Positions 27,022-35,060 of a DNA stretch of 64,000 bases are shown in pieces. Numbering within the stretch: position 1 is the first letter of the stretch; each line of letters opens with the position of its first letter. A program made the translations under genes and the position numbers. The notes under the pieces are model-generated. The model did not search any database. It saw only the letters and a list, made by a program, of their open reading frames with translations, and was not told the origin of the DNA. This stretch comes from Pyrinomonadaceae bacterium (GTDB lineage Bacteria; Acidobacteriota; Blastocatellia; Pyrinomonadales; Pyrinomonadaceae), in contig JAGOBH010000003.1 of NCBI GenBank assembly GCA_017983495.1, positions 186,001 through 250,000 on the forward strand. The letters run 5' to 3'.

Positions 27022-27092
27022 AGCATCCGTTTGTTTCGATCTCCGCGCTTCGGCCATTCATTTTGTTCGCGTGCGGGGTTAAGATAAAGACG

Positions 27093-27124
27093 TCACCGGA
27101 TCCGGATAAGGCCGGAACCGGTGA
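27093..27124. other. GC-rich hairpin upstream of the MacB-like permeases
   Basis: TCACCGGATCCGG pairs with CCGGAACCGGTGA with one mismatch around ATAAGG. A second small hairpin, GTTGCGT/ACGCAAC, follows at about 27132. They sit between two genes. No T-run follows, so this could be a leader structure or a protein-binding palindrome rather than a terminator. Confidence 0.4.
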
Positions 27125-27178
27125 GGCAAATTGTTGCGTTATCGGCGGACGCAACGATCTGTGATCGTGTTACCGTGA

Positions 27179-28459
27179 TTGGTTTACACCGTGCAACTGA
27201 CCCTGACCGCCAGATTGAACCTATTTCGCGAATCGATGTCTCTGGCATGGGACTCGGTTCGTGCCAACCGTACGCGCTCGGCGTTGACGGTCATCGGCGT
27301 CGTTGTTGGCGTTGCGGTGGTCGTGATCGTCGCCGCACTTTTACAGGGGGCTCAAACGTTTGTCGTTAATTCGACGGCCGGTTTTGCCCCTAATGTGCTG
27401 CGGATCGAAAAGGCATCGTTTCAGGATTTTGGTGCTGACGGCCAGGCGTTCGTCGAGGCTCAGGCAAAGCGGCCCGACATCTTCGTCGATGATCTCGAAT
27501 ATCTGACCGAACGCCTGGGCGATGAGATCGAATTTGGAGCCCAAGGCAATGCGGTTCTGCCGGCCCGCCGCGGGGCCAAAACTCTGGTTGGCGTCTCGAT
27601 CCAGGGCGTCACGCCAAATATTACAGACCTCTCGAACATTAAGATCGCGTACGGACGCGGCTTGACCTCGACCGACGAAACATATCGGCGAAACGTGTGC
27701 ATTATCGGCCAGGATATAGTGGACGAGCTTTTTCCGACCTCTGGGGCGATCGGCGAAGAGATCCAGCTTGGGCAACTGCGCTATCAGGTCGTCGGGGTGG
27801 CGGAATCGCGCGGCTCGTCGTTTGGGGCGTCGCAGGACGGATTTGTCCAGATGCCGCTCGGTACATTTACAAGGGTTTTCGGGTCACGTTCACGTTCGCT
27901 GGCCATTCTCGCCAAGGCGAAGGACCCGGAAAAACTGTCGCTTGCCGATGTCGAAGAGCGGGTCCGCGTCGCGCTTCGCATCCGCCGAAAGCTGGTCGGC
28001 ACGGACAAAGAAGATGATTTCAGCTTTGTCACCGCCAAGAGCGTACAGGCATTTTCGGCTTCGTTGACCGGGATCGTCGGCACCATTGTTTATCCATTGA
28101 CGGCTATTTCTCTATTTGTCGGCGGCATTGTCGTCATGAACATGATGCTCTCGTCGGTCACCGAGCGAACGCGTGAGATCGGTGTCCGAATAGCGGTCGG
28201 TGCGAGGCGTCGTGACATTTTGATCCAGTTTTTGATCGAGACGACGACCTTGACGGTGATCGGCGGCGTGATCGGGGTAATTTTTGCCGCAGGTATTATC
28301 TGGATGCTGGCGTGGGCTACGAAGCTGCCGTTGACGCTTCCGATCTGGGCGGTGGCGGCGGCTATCGGTGTGTCGTGCGCCGTCGGCATAGTTTTTGGCG
28401 TCGTTCCGGCGAGACAGGCGGCGGCACTGGACCCGATCGAGGCACTGCGGTCGGAGTGA
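27179..28459 (+). CDS. MacB-type ABC transporter permease (first of a tandem pair)
   Basis: About 426 residues with one N-terminal membrane helix (SALTVIGVVVGVAVVVIVAA), a periplasmic MacB core domain (residues ~55-280) and three C-terminal FtsX helices with the conserved MNMMLSSVTERTREIGVRIA. It lacks an ATPase domain. The listed start is TTG 27179; GTG 27191 is equally possible. A homologous permease follows 19 bases downstream. Such pairs take part in tripartite efflux or lipoprotein trafficking, but no ATPase lies nearby. Confidence 0.85.
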   Translation: MVYTVQLTLTARLNLFRESMSLAWDSVRANRTRSALTVIGVVVGVAVVVIVAALLQGAQTFVVNSTAGFAPNVLRIEKASFQDFGADGQAFVEAQAKRPDIFVDDLEYLTERLGDEIEFGAQGNAVLPARRGAKTLVGVSIQGVTPNITDLSNIKIAYGRGLTSTDETYRRNVCIIGQDIVDELFPTSGAIGEEIQLGQLRYQVVGVAESRGSSFGASQDGFVQMPLGTFTRVFGSRSRSLAILAKAKDPEKLSLADVEERVRVALRIRRKLVGTDKEDDFSFVTAKSVQAFSASLTGIVGTIVYPLTAISLFVGGIVVMNMMLSSVTERTREIGVRIAVGARRRDILIQFLIETTTLTVIGGVIGVIFAAGIIWMLAWATKLPLTLPIWAVAAAIGVSCAVGIVFGVVPARQAAALDPIEALRSE

Positions 28460-28478
28460 TCTTGTTAGGTAAATTGAA

Positions 28479-29741
28479 GTGGATATTCAACGCCTAGGCG
28501 ACACATGGAAGACGGTGATCGACTCGATCCGCAGCAACTGGCTCCGATCGGGCCTGACGCTGACCGGCGTCATCATCGGCACGGCTGTTGTTGCGCTCGT
28601 CGGGGCGGTGCTGACCGGACTGTCGCAGCGGGTTCAGGAGGTTTCGGACAAAAGCGCTCCGAACGTCATTTATTTCACCAAACAAGCTCGGATCGGCCCT
28701 TCGCTCGAACAGCCAACGGCAGAAGAACGTCAACGTAAGGATTTCACGCTCGACGACGCGATCGCCGTGTCCGAACTGAGTTCGCCGCAGGCCGTTTCGC
28801 CGCAAAAGGTCCGCGGCAGCTACGGCCCGTCCGCAAACGTGCCGAAACTGACGGCCCGCTCACGCGAAGGCATCAATCCGCTGATCCTTGGAGTCTGGGA
28901 AAATTATCCTGACGTGATCAACGTACCGATCGAAAATGGACGATTCTTTACTGAGACTGAGCGACGCGGCAGGGCATCGGTTGCGGTTATTGGTTATGGC
29001 ATCGCCAAACAGGTGTTTGAGGAACTCGATCCGGTCGGTGAGGATGTCAAGATCGACGGTAAGCTATTCCGCGTGATCGGTGTGCTTGGCAAATCGACGG
29101 GCGAAGGCGTCATCGGGAGCGACGAACTCGATGAGCGGACAGTTTACATACCGTTTGAGACCGCGGAGAAATTCTATCCCGAGATCGAAGAAACGCTGAT
29201 CGCCGTTCGTGCCCCGAACGGTCGTGTCGACGAGGTCACGGACGAAGTAACATTTCTGCTGCGGCAGAGACGCGGGCTGAAATCGTCCGACGCAAATAAC
29301 TTCGGCGTAAATCGCTCGGAGCAGGTTTTCGAACTCGTCGATGACGTCATCAGCGGTCTCGGCGTAATCGTCGTGCCGATCGCACTTGCCAGTCTGTTTG
29401 TCGGCGGTGTCGGGGTTATGAATATCATGCTCGTGTCTGTCAAAGAACGGACTCCCGAGATCGGCATTCGGCGGGCTCTCGGGGCGACCCGGAGCGAAAT
29501 ATTGACGCAGTTTCTGCTCGAGGCAATGACGCTGACGGGTCTTGGAGGCCTGAGCGGGATCGCGGCAGGGCTATTTCTTGCGTTTGCCGTCAGAAATATC
29601 ATTAGTTTCCCGGCAGCTGTGCCGTTTTGGGCGATCGCGGCAGGATTCGGAGCATCTGTGATGGTTGGCTTGATCGCCGGATTTTATCCGGCCCTGCGAG
29701 CGTCGCGGCTTGACCCGGTCGAGGCGATGCGTAGTACCTAG
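28479..29741 (+). CDS. MacB-type ABC transporter permease (second of a tandem pair)
   Basis: 420 residues from a GTG start with the same layout as its neighbour: membrane helix GLTLTGVIIGTAVVALVGAV, a periplasmic core domain, and FtsX helices with MNIMLVSVKERTPEIGIRRA. The two are clearly paralogues but quite diverged, so a heterodimer is plausible. The ATP-binding partner must be encoded elsewhere. It ends about 65 bases before the thrC start. Confidence 0.85.
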   Translation: MDIQRLGDTWKTVIDSIRSNWLRSGLTLTGVIIGTAVVALVGAVLTGLSQRVQEVSDKSAPNVIYFTKQARIGPSLEQPTAEERQRKDFTLDDAIAVSELSSPQAVSPQKVRGSYGPSANVPKLTARSREGINPLILGVWENYPDVINVPIENGRFFTETERRGRASVAVIGYGIAKQVFEELDPVGEDVKIDGKLFRVIGVLGKSTGEGVIGSDELDERTVYIPFETAEKFYPEIEETLIAVRAPNGRVDEVTDEVTFLLRQRRGLKSSDANNFGVNRSEQVFELVDDVISGLGVIVVPIALASLFVGGVGVMNIMLVSVKERTPEIGIRRALGATRSEILTQFLLEAMTLTGLGGLSGIAAGLFLAFAVRNIISFPAAVPFWAIAAGFGASVMVGLIAGFYPALRASRLDPVEAMRST

Positions 29742-29768
29742 AGCAGTAACCCGAATTAGAGTCTTTTG

Positions 29769-29802
29769 ATTCGTGGTATTTGTGTAATTCGTGGCAAAAT
29801 CT
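29769..29802. repeat. Single repeat arm just upstream of thrC
   Basis: ATTCGTGGTATTTGTGTAAT followed by TCGTGGCAAAAT: tandem ATTCGTGG-type modules like one arm of a palindromic repeat, without a visible partner. It ends six bases before the thrC ATG and stays open in frame with it. Confidence 0.4.
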
Positions 29803-29807
29803 TTGCT

Positions 29808-31037
29808 ATGAACGTCACACATCTAGAATGCGCCCTTTGCGGGCTCCGCCACGAGGCTAACACGCTTCAAAACCTCTGCATCACGTGCGGCAAACCGCTG
29901 CTCGTCCGCTATGACCTTGCCAAAGCGGCGGAGACATTAACGCCTGAATCGCTCAAAACGCGCGAACCTAATCTATGGCGTTACCGCGAGGTGTTACCGG
30001 TCGTTGACGACGCAAATGTCGTTACATTAGGCGAAGGCTGGACGCCTCTGTTCAAGACCGACAGACTCGCCGCGACATTACCCATTAAGCTCGACCTCTA
30101 CATCAAAGACGAAGGCCAGAATCCAACGCAGTCGTTCAAAGTTCGCGGTATGACCGCCGCGATCTCGATGGCTAAAGAACTGGGCGTAACGAAACTTGCC
30201 GTCCCAAGCGCCGGAAACGCCGCCGGAGCGATGGCCGCCTACGCTGCTCTCGCCGGCATGGAAGCCAATATTTTCATGCCTGCTGACACGCCGCGTGCCA
30301 ACATCGTCGAATGTGAGCAGACCGGAGCAAATGTCACGCTCATCGACGGCCTTATCACCGATTGCGGCAAGATCGTCGGCGACCGCAAGGCCGAGATGGG
30401 CTGGTTCGACGTCTCCACCCTAAAGGAACCCTACCGCGTCGAAGGCAAAAAGACGATGGGGTATGAGTTGTTCGAGCATTTCTCGCTAGGAGTCCCGCCT
30501 TTAGGCGGCTCTGCGACCGGGCCGGAGCCGCCTAAAGGCGGGACTCTAAACGCACTACCTGACGTCATACTCTACCCAACCGGCGGCGGCACGGGGTTGA
30601 TCGGGATGTGGAAGGCCTTTGACGAGATGGAGCAGATGGGCTGGATCGGCTCTGAGCGGCCGCGAATGGTCTCCGTGCAGTCCGAGACATGCGCACCGAT
30701 CGTGCGTGCGTTTCACGCCGGGGAGCGGTTTGCCGATGAGTTTGAAAACGCTTCGACCGTCGCCTCGGGGCTTCGCGTGCCGAAGGCCATCGGCGATTTC
30801 CTCATTCTCGACGCCATCCGTGCGTCCGGCGGCACTGCGGTCACCGTCACCGACGCCGAGCTCGTCGCTGCGGTCGCCGAGATCGGTGCCCTGACAGGCA
30901 TTTTCACCGCCCCCGAAGGCGCCGCTTGTCTGCCGGCTCTGCGAAAACTGATCGCCGACGGATCGGTGAGCGAAGGCGAAAGTGTGGTGATATTCAACAC
31001 CGGTTCGGGCGTGAAATATCTCGAGGCGTTCGCTTAA
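29808..31037 (+). CDS. thrC: Threonine synthase with an in-frame palindromic insertion
   Basis: A PLP enzyme that converts O-phosphohomoserine to threonine. An N-terminal zinc-ribbon-like CALCG...CITCG precedes the catalytic domain. Lys111 in [10 protein letters not shown] should bind [19 protein letters not shown] and [13 protein letters not shown] bind the phosphate and cofactor. ATG 29808 ([12 protein letters not shown]) was chosen over ATG 29766, which lies before a repeat arm. Residues ~228-247 ([18 protein letters not shown]) are encoded by a palindromic element and look inserted. Degenerate copies of the 3' end lie downstream around two TA modules. Confidence 0.93.
   Translation: MNVTHLECALCGLRHEANTLQNLCITCGKPLLVRYDLAKAAETLTPESLKTREPNLWRYREVLPVVDDANVVTLGEGWTPLFKTDRLAATLPIKLDLYIKDEGQNPTQSFKVRGMTAAISMAKELGVTKLAVPSAGNAAGAMAAYAALAGMEANIFMPADTPRANIVECEQTGANVTLIDGLITDCGKIVGDRKAEMGWFDVSTLKEPYRVEGKKTMGYELFEHFSLGVPPLGGSATGPEPPKGGTLNALPDVILYPTGGGTGLIGMWKAFDEMEQMGWIGSERPRMVSVQSETCAPIVRAFHAGERFADEFENASTVASGLRVPKAIGDFLILDAIRASGGTAVTVTDAELVAAVAEIGALTGIFTAPEGAACLPALRKLIADGSVSEGESVVIFNTGSGVKYLEAFA
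30491..30545. repeat. Palindromic element inside thrC
   Basis: Perfect 21-base arms at 30491-30511 (starts AGTCCCGCCTTTAGGCGG) and 30525-30545 around a 13-base loop. It keeps the reading frame and adds about 20 residues between two conserved segments of threonine synthase. Confidence 0.85.
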
Positions 31038-31038
31038 T
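30993..31038. repeat. thrC 3'-end direct repeat, copy A (within thrC)
   Basis: Reads TTCAACACCGGTTCGGGCGT and on to GAGGCGTTCGCTTAAT. It is the genuine end of thrC and the reference for degenerate copies B (31608-31652) and C (32321-32366). Confidence 0.75.
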
Positions 31039-31050
31039 AATTTGTTATTA
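31035..31050. promoter_or_regulatory. AT-rich palindrome, possible operator of the first TA module
   Basis: TAATAA-TTTG-TTATTA overlaps the thrC stop codon and lies 23 bases before the antitoxin start. TA proteins often bind such palindromes to repress their own genes. A GAGGTG ribosome binding site follows. Confidence 0.35.
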
Positions 31051-31072
31051 TTATCAAAAATGAGGTGACATT

Positions 31073-31303
31073 ATGACCGCAACAACAATGGAGCTTTTCT
31101 CAATGGCCGGAGCTCTTCCGATCAAAGAAAGATCATTGCTGGTTGAGAGGCTTTTGGAAAGCATGCACCCGACCGACAAAGAGATCGATGAATTGTGGAA
31201 AATCGAGGTCGAACGGCGAATAGATGATATCGAAAGCGGAAAAGTTAAAACTATTCCGGGCGACGAGGTCTTTGCAAAGATCCGTGAACGGTATGCGAAA
31301 TGA
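31073..31303 (+). CDS. Antitoxin of the addiction-module CHP02574 family
   Basis: 76 residues. The pattern ALPIKERSLLVERLLESM and DEVFAKIRERYAK is that of small antitoxins paired with RelE/ParE toxins. Antitoxins of this type bind the toxin with their C-terminus. GAGGTG gives a good ribosome binding site. The stop overlaps the toxin start (ATGA), as usual for TA operons. It lies 35 bases after thrC, between copies A and B of the thrC 3' end. Confidence 0.82.
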   Translation: MTATTMELFSMAGALPIKERSLLVERLLESMHPTDKEIDELWKIEVERRIDDIESGKVKTIPGDEVFAKIRERYAK

Positions 31304-31593
31304 CCTATTCGTTCCATCCCGATGCCGAAACTGAGTTTTTCGAGGCAATTGAATACTACGAAGATCAAGGCGACGAAATCGGATTGACGTTTTCTCGAGA
31401 GGTATTCGCCGGCGTGAAGCGGATCATGAACTTCCCAATGGCATGGTCTCCGTTCTCCGGCCGCTCGCGTCCGTGCCTAGTGAAGCGTTTTCCTTATGGT
31501 ATCGTTTACCGATTGACCGAAGATCAGATCATAATTTATGCTGTCATGCATTTAAATCGAAAACCAGGCTACTGGTTAGATCGATTGAAATAG
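31300..31593 (+). CDS. RelE/ParE family toxin
   Basis: 97 residues with the ParE/RelE fold signature: SFHPDAETEFFEAIEYYEDQ, LVKRFPYGIVYRLTEDQIII and a terminal VMHLNRKPGYWLDRL. ParE types poison gyrase and RelE types cut mRNA at the ribosome; the sequence alone does not decide. It overlaps the antitoxin gene by four bases. It is followed by copy B of the thrC 3' end. Confidence 0.85.
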   Translation: MTYSFHPDAETEFFEAIEYYEDQGDEIGLTFSREVFAGVKRIMNFPMAWSPFSGRSRPCLVKRFPYGIVYRLTEDQIIIYAVMHLNRKPGYWLDRLK

Positions 31594-31607
31594 AGCAGAG
31601 CCAGAGC

Positions 31608-31652
31608 CTTCAACACTAGTCCGGCGTGAAATATCCTGAGGCGTTTGAGTAG
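31608..31652. repeat. thrC 3'-end direct repeat, copy B (degenerate)
   Basis: CTTCAACACTAGTCCGGCGT continuing GAAATATCCTGAGGCGTTT. It aligns over about 45 bases with the thrC end at 30993-31038, with one gap and scattered substitutions. It lies between the two TA modules and is not translated in the thrC frame. Confidence 0.75.
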
Positions 31653-31697
31653 AACAAATTTCTTTTGAATACAAAGGAAATGTGCGATTATCACATT

Positions 31698-31946
31698 ATG
31701 AATGATCAGACTCTGCTAGCGCGAATTACTCTGAATCCGAACGTCATGACGGGAAAGCCGGTCATTCGAGGAACGCGTCTGACGGTTGAATTCATACTCA
31801 ATCTGCTCGCTCACGGTGCGACAAACTCCGAAATCTTGGATGAATACGACGGTCTCCAGCCCGAAGACATCCAGGCTTGCCTCTTGTTCGCTGGAGAATC
31901 GCTAAGTCGTACCGAGTTTATGCCTCTCGTGATGGAGACGGCGTAA
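31698..31946 (+). CDS. DUF433 family antitoxin
   Basis: 82 residues from ATG 31698; in-frame TTG 31665 and ATG 31680 would add 6-11 residues. The family pattern is clear: RITLNPNVMTGKPVIRGTR followed by LTVEFILNLLAHGAT, YDGLQPEDIQACLLFA. DUF433 proteins have a winged or homeodomain-like helix fold and often act as the antitoxin beside a DUF5615/VapC-like toxin (VapBC45 type). The next gene starts immediately after its stop (TAAATG), consistent with an operon. Confidence 0.85.
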   Translation: MNDQTLLARITLNPNVMTGKPVIRGTRLTVEFILNLLAHGATNSEILDEYDGLQPEDIQACLLFAGESLSRTEFMPLVMETA

Positions 31947-32297
31947 ATGCGGTTTTTGGTTGACGAATGCACCGGCCCAAAGGTCGCTGCGTGGTTAATA
32001 GCGGAGGGCCACGAAGTCTTCTCCGTTTTCGATCAGGCACGTGGCTTGTATGACGACGACGTTCTCGCTAAAGCCATCAACGAAAGTTGGATATTAATAA
32101 CCAATGACAAGGATTTCGGCGAACTCGTCTATCGCGAACGCCGAGATCACCGCGGAGTGATCTTTCTCCGCCTTGCTGACGAACGAGCCACAAACAAGAT
32201 CGATGTTCTGCAAAAGCTTTTCACAGCTTACGCCGATCAACTGCCTGAACAGTTCGTTACCGTGACCGAGACAAAGGTGCGTTTCGGCAGTTCATAG
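31947..32297 (+). CDS. DUF5615 PIN-like toxin
   Basis: 116 residues. It begins MRFLVDECTGPKVAAWLIAE, and carries the acidic DNDKDFGEL-like motif TNDKDFGELVYRE with nearby VIFLRL, typical of the DUF5615 PIN-like family, whose members are presumed RNases with conserved Asp residues binding a metal. The partner is the DUF433 protein directly upstream. After its stop lies copy C of the thrC 3' end. Confidence 0.85.
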   Translation: MRFLVDECTGPKVAAWLIAEGHEVFSVFDQARGLYDDDVLAKAINESWILITNDKDFGELVYRERRDHRGVIFLRLADERATNKIDVLQKLFTAYADQLPEQFVTVTETKVRFGSS

Positions 32298-32320
32298 AAC
32301 GGAGTTCGTCCGTCATCACC

Positions 32321-32366
32321 TTCAACATCGGCTCCGGTGTTAACTATCTCGAGGCGTTCGGTTAGT
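32321..32366. repeat. thrC 3'-end direct repeat, copy C
   Basis: TTCAACATCGGCTCCGGTGT and on to GAGGCGTTCGGTTAG. Preceded by an in-frame GTCATCACC, it reads VITFNIGSGVNYLEAFG-stop, closely matching the thrC C-terminus ([16 protein letters not shown]). It is better preserved as coding sequence than copy B and may be the original gene end. Confidence 0.8.
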
Positions 32367-32621
32367 ACTGTCGACAATCATCCGCCGCTAATTTCATCGG
32401 AACACTATTCGGGCGAAAGGAAGTGAACACGATCGTCCGTTTCGTGTTTTCGAGAAACTTAGCATAATTAGCCGAGAGCCTTTCTGCCCTCCCGGAGTTC
32501 CTATTGAAGAATCATAGATATCCTGACTTTGGCGGGAAATATTGCGGCAATGGTCATTTACTATTTAATACGCGGGACCCGTTTGTAGAAACGGGTGTCT
32601 AACGTGTTAAAATTTCAGACG
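32367..32621. other. Intergenic region, no gene seen
   Basis: With copy C this makes a gap of about 325 bases after the DUF5615 gene. It contains no recognisable gene. It should hold the promoter for the yacL-ispD-ispF genes; I see no strong hexamers. Confidence 0.4.
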
Positions 32622-33767
32622 ATGAAGCCGGACATCCTCATTATTAGACTTGGGTTTATTTTACTGCTCGCTCTTGGCGGGTACCTTCTAAACCCGTTGT
32701 CTAAAAGCAGTCATCTGGCTGATCTGGTCGGCGATAGCATCAGGACAAAACAGGCGGTTTCGGCGGCGTTCGCTGCCCTTATCGCGTTGATGATCATCGG
32801 GTTTGAGATGCGTGCCCGCAAGGCGTCGCTAAAGACGCTGATCGGTGCGGCGGTCGGGTCGATCATGGGCATCATCGGTGCATATCTGATCGGGATGCTG
32901 ATAAGCTCGCAGGACATCAATACCGTTCCCGGCGAGCTAAAGACCTTTTTGACGATCGCACTTGCCTTTTTCATGGGTTATATCGGCCTGATGGTCGGTG
33001 CGGCCAAGGGCGAATACATCGATCTTTCGGCTCTCGGCGGCATTTTCAGCGACAAGAACGTCAAACGCGATTACAAGGTGCTCGACACGTCGGTCATCAT
33101 CGACGGGCGTATCGCCGACGTTGCCGAAACGGGCTTTTTGGGCGGAACGCTGATCATCCCCAATTTTATTCTGGCGGAATTGCAGCAGGTGGCCGACTCG
33201 GCTGATTCTTCCAAGCGGCAACGCGGGCGACGTGGCCTGGATATGCTCCAGCGGCTCAGGAATAACGCCAAACTCGACATCCAAATCGTCGAGACAGATT
33301 TTCCGGCGGTCAAAGAGGTCGACCTCAAGCTGATCGAGCTTGGCAAACAGCTCGACGCCGTCATCGTCACCAACGATTTTAACCTGAACAAGGTTTCGCA
33401 GCTTCGCGGCGTTGCTGTGCTGAATATCAACGAGCTTGCCAACGCTCTCAAACCGGTCGTGCTGCCGGGCGAAGCGATGCGGGTCTTTGTCCTCAAAGAG
33501 GGCAAAGAATACAACCAGGGCGTCGCTTACCTAGATGACGGCACGATGGTCGTGGTCGACAATGCCCGCAAGCTGATCGGCAAAACTGCCGACATCGCCG
33601 TCACCAGCGTTCTCCAGACCACCGCCGGCAAGATGATATTTGGCCGCCTTTGGGAAGAAAAAGAAGAAGCTCACGAAAACGTTGGCATTCACGATTCGCG
33701 TTCGATGGGCTTTCGCCGGGCGACGCGTGAGCTGAGACAGACGACCATTCTCGAAGAGATCGAATAG
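32622..33767 (+). CDS. yacL: YacL-like PIN/TRAM domain membrane protein
   Basis: 381 residues from ATG 32622 (MKPDILIIRLGFILLLAL); an in-frame GTG 27 bases upstream is less likely. The N-terminal third has four membrane helices. A PIN nuclease domain follows (VLDTSVIIDGRIADV, then VDLKLIELGKQLDAVIVTND) with the acidic residues for metal binding. The C-terminal TRAM-like domain lies near VYLDDGTMVVVDNARK. In Bacillus yacL sits just before ispD and ispF, as it does here. An RNase role is inferred from the PIN domain. Confidence 0.88.
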   Translation: MKPDILIIRLGFILLLALGGYLLNPLSKSSHLADLVGDSIRTKQAVSAAFAALIALMIIGFEMRARKASLKTLIGAAVGSIMGIIGAYLIGMLISSQDINTVPGELKTFLTIALAFFMGYIGLMVGAAKGEYIDLSALGGIFSDKNVKRDYKVLDTSVIIDGRIADVAETGFLGGTLIIPNFILAELQQVADSADSSKRQRGRRGLDMLQRLRNNAKLDIQIVETDFPAVKEVDLKLIELGKQLDAVIVTNDFNLNKVSQLRGVAVLNINELANALKPVVLPGEAMRVFVLKEGKEYNQGVAYLDDGTMVVVDNARKLIGKTADIAVTSVLQTTAGKMIFGRLWEEKEEAHENVGIHDSRSMGFRRATRELRQTTILEEIE

Positions 33768-33815
33768 ATTGTGGATCGTGATCCGCGGCCTGCAATTCAC
33801 GATTGACGAGTCAAA

Positions 33816-34496
33816 ATGAACACAGCTATTATCGTTGCTGCCGGGAGCGGCACCCGATTTGACTCGGCGACGCCCAAACAGTTTCTTGACCTCTGCGGCA
33901 AGCCCGTAATCATCCAAACACTGGAGAAATTTGAACACTGCGGTGCGATCGACGCCGTCGTGGCGGTGGTCGGCGCGTCCGAGATCGAACGGCTGGCCGA
34001 ACTTGCGGCGGACGCAGGCCTGACCAAGCTGACGACTATCGTTGCGGGCGGCGCTTCGCGGGTCGAATCGGTCGGAAACGGGCTTGCGGCGGTCGATCCG
34101 TCGACCGAGATCGTTTGCGTTCACGACGGTGTGCGGCCGCTCGTGACGGTCGATGAGATCGAGCGAACGATAGATTCGGCGATCCATAACGGTGCCGCAT
34201 GTCTCGTCGCACCGGTCACGGACACGATCAAGACGACCGATTACAACAAGATCACAGGAACCGTCGACAGGACGTCGCTGAGACGCGCACTGACACCGCA
34301 GGCATTTCGTTACGCCGTTTTGCGTGACGCGTTCGACCAGGGCGAAAGCGAGATGGAAAAGGCGACGGACGAATGCTATCTTGTCGAACTGTCGGGCGTG
34401 ATGATCTCGACCGTCGAGGGCAGCCCGGGCAATATCAAGATCACGCACCGCGAAGATCTGCTGGTCGCCGAGGCGCTGATGAAAGGGGCCGCATGA
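33816..34496 (+). CDS. ispD: 2-C-methyl-D-erythritol 4-phosphate cytidylyltransferase
   Basis: IspD uses CTP to make CDP-methylerythritol in the MEP isoprenoid pathway. The nucleotide loop AAGSGTRFDSATPKQFLDLC, the VHDGVRPLVT and APVTDTIK motifs and the end EGSPGNIKITHREDLLVAEA are all present. Length 226 is usual. The stop overlaps the ispF start by ATGA, giving translational coupling. It follows the yacL-like gene. Confidence 0.95.
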   Translation: MNTAIIVAAGSGTRFDSATPKQFLDLCGKPVIIQTLEKFEHCGAIDAVVAVVGASEIERLAELAADAGLTKLTTIVAGGASRVESVGNGLAAVDPSTEIVCVHDGVRPLVTVDEIERTIDSAIHNGAACLVAPVTDTIKTTDYNKITGTVDRTSLRRALTPQAFRYAVLRDAFDQGESEMEKATDECYLVELSGVMISTVEGSPGNIKITHREDLLVAEALMKGAA

Positions 34497-34990
34497 GCAA
34501 TTTCCGCATAGGTTTTGGCACTGACATTCACCGGCTGACGGCCGGGCGGCCACTGATCGTCGGCGGCATTACGATCGGATCGGACCTCGGTGCCGACGGT
34601 CATTCGGACGCAGATGTGCTGCTCCATGCCGTGACGGACGCGATCCTCGGTTCGCTCGCGCTCGGCGATATCGGCAGCCATTTTCCGAATAGCGACCAGC
34701 GTTGGCGTGGGGCCGAGAGTTCGGTATTTCTGAGGCACGCCGTGCAGCTTGTCGGTGAGGCCGGTTACAAGATCGTGAATGTTGATACGGTCATCGACCT
34801 CGAAAGCCCGAAACTTGGGCCGCATATCAGTGCGATCCGCGAGAACGTTGCTGCCATCATCGGCGTCGAACCGGGTTCGGTCAGCGTCAAGGCAAAGACC
34901 GGCGAAGGCGTCGATGCGGTCGGCCGACGCGAGGCAATTCGAGCACAAGCGGTTGTTTTGGTCGAAAGCTACGCCAATACGTTCGGTTAG
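34493..34990 (+). CDS. ispF: 2-C-methyl-D-erythritol 2,4-cyclodiphosphate synthase
   Basis: 165 residues from ATG 34493 (MSNFRIGFGTDIHRLTAGRP), overlapping the end of ispD; the longer frame upstream is not coding. IspF cyclises the CDP-methylerythritol phosphate. The metal ligands in GTDIHRL and GADGHSDADVLLHAVTDAIL, the segment GDIGSHFPNSDQRW and the terminal AKTGEGVDAVGRREAIRAQA are visible. It is a trimer with an active site between subunits. The MEP pathway therefore supplies isoprenoids in this organism. Confidence 0.95.
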   Translation: MSNFRIGFGTDIHRLTAGRPLIVGGITIGSDLGADGHSDADVLLHAVTDAILGSLALGDIGSHFPNSDQRWRGAESSVFLRHAVQLVGEAGYKIVNVDTVIDLESPKLGPHISAIRENVAAIIGVEPGSVSVKAKTGEGVDAVGRREAIRAQAVVLVESYANTFG

Positions 34991-35060
34991 CCTGTAAAAT
35001 AAGCTTCTAAATCGGTTAGACTGTTCACGTTAGATGCTTGAACGGTCTTTTTCTATTTAT

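Noticed and set aside
31073..32297. Prophage or integrative element carrying the TA genes
   Set aside because: No integrase, phage or conjugation gene is present; only the TA genes and thrC end copies are seen.
33531..34553. A 340-codon frame on the minus strand
   Set aside because: It lies opposite the end of the yacL-like gene and ispD, both with clear family motifs, and its translation is Arg/His/Asp-rich as expected of an antisense shadow.
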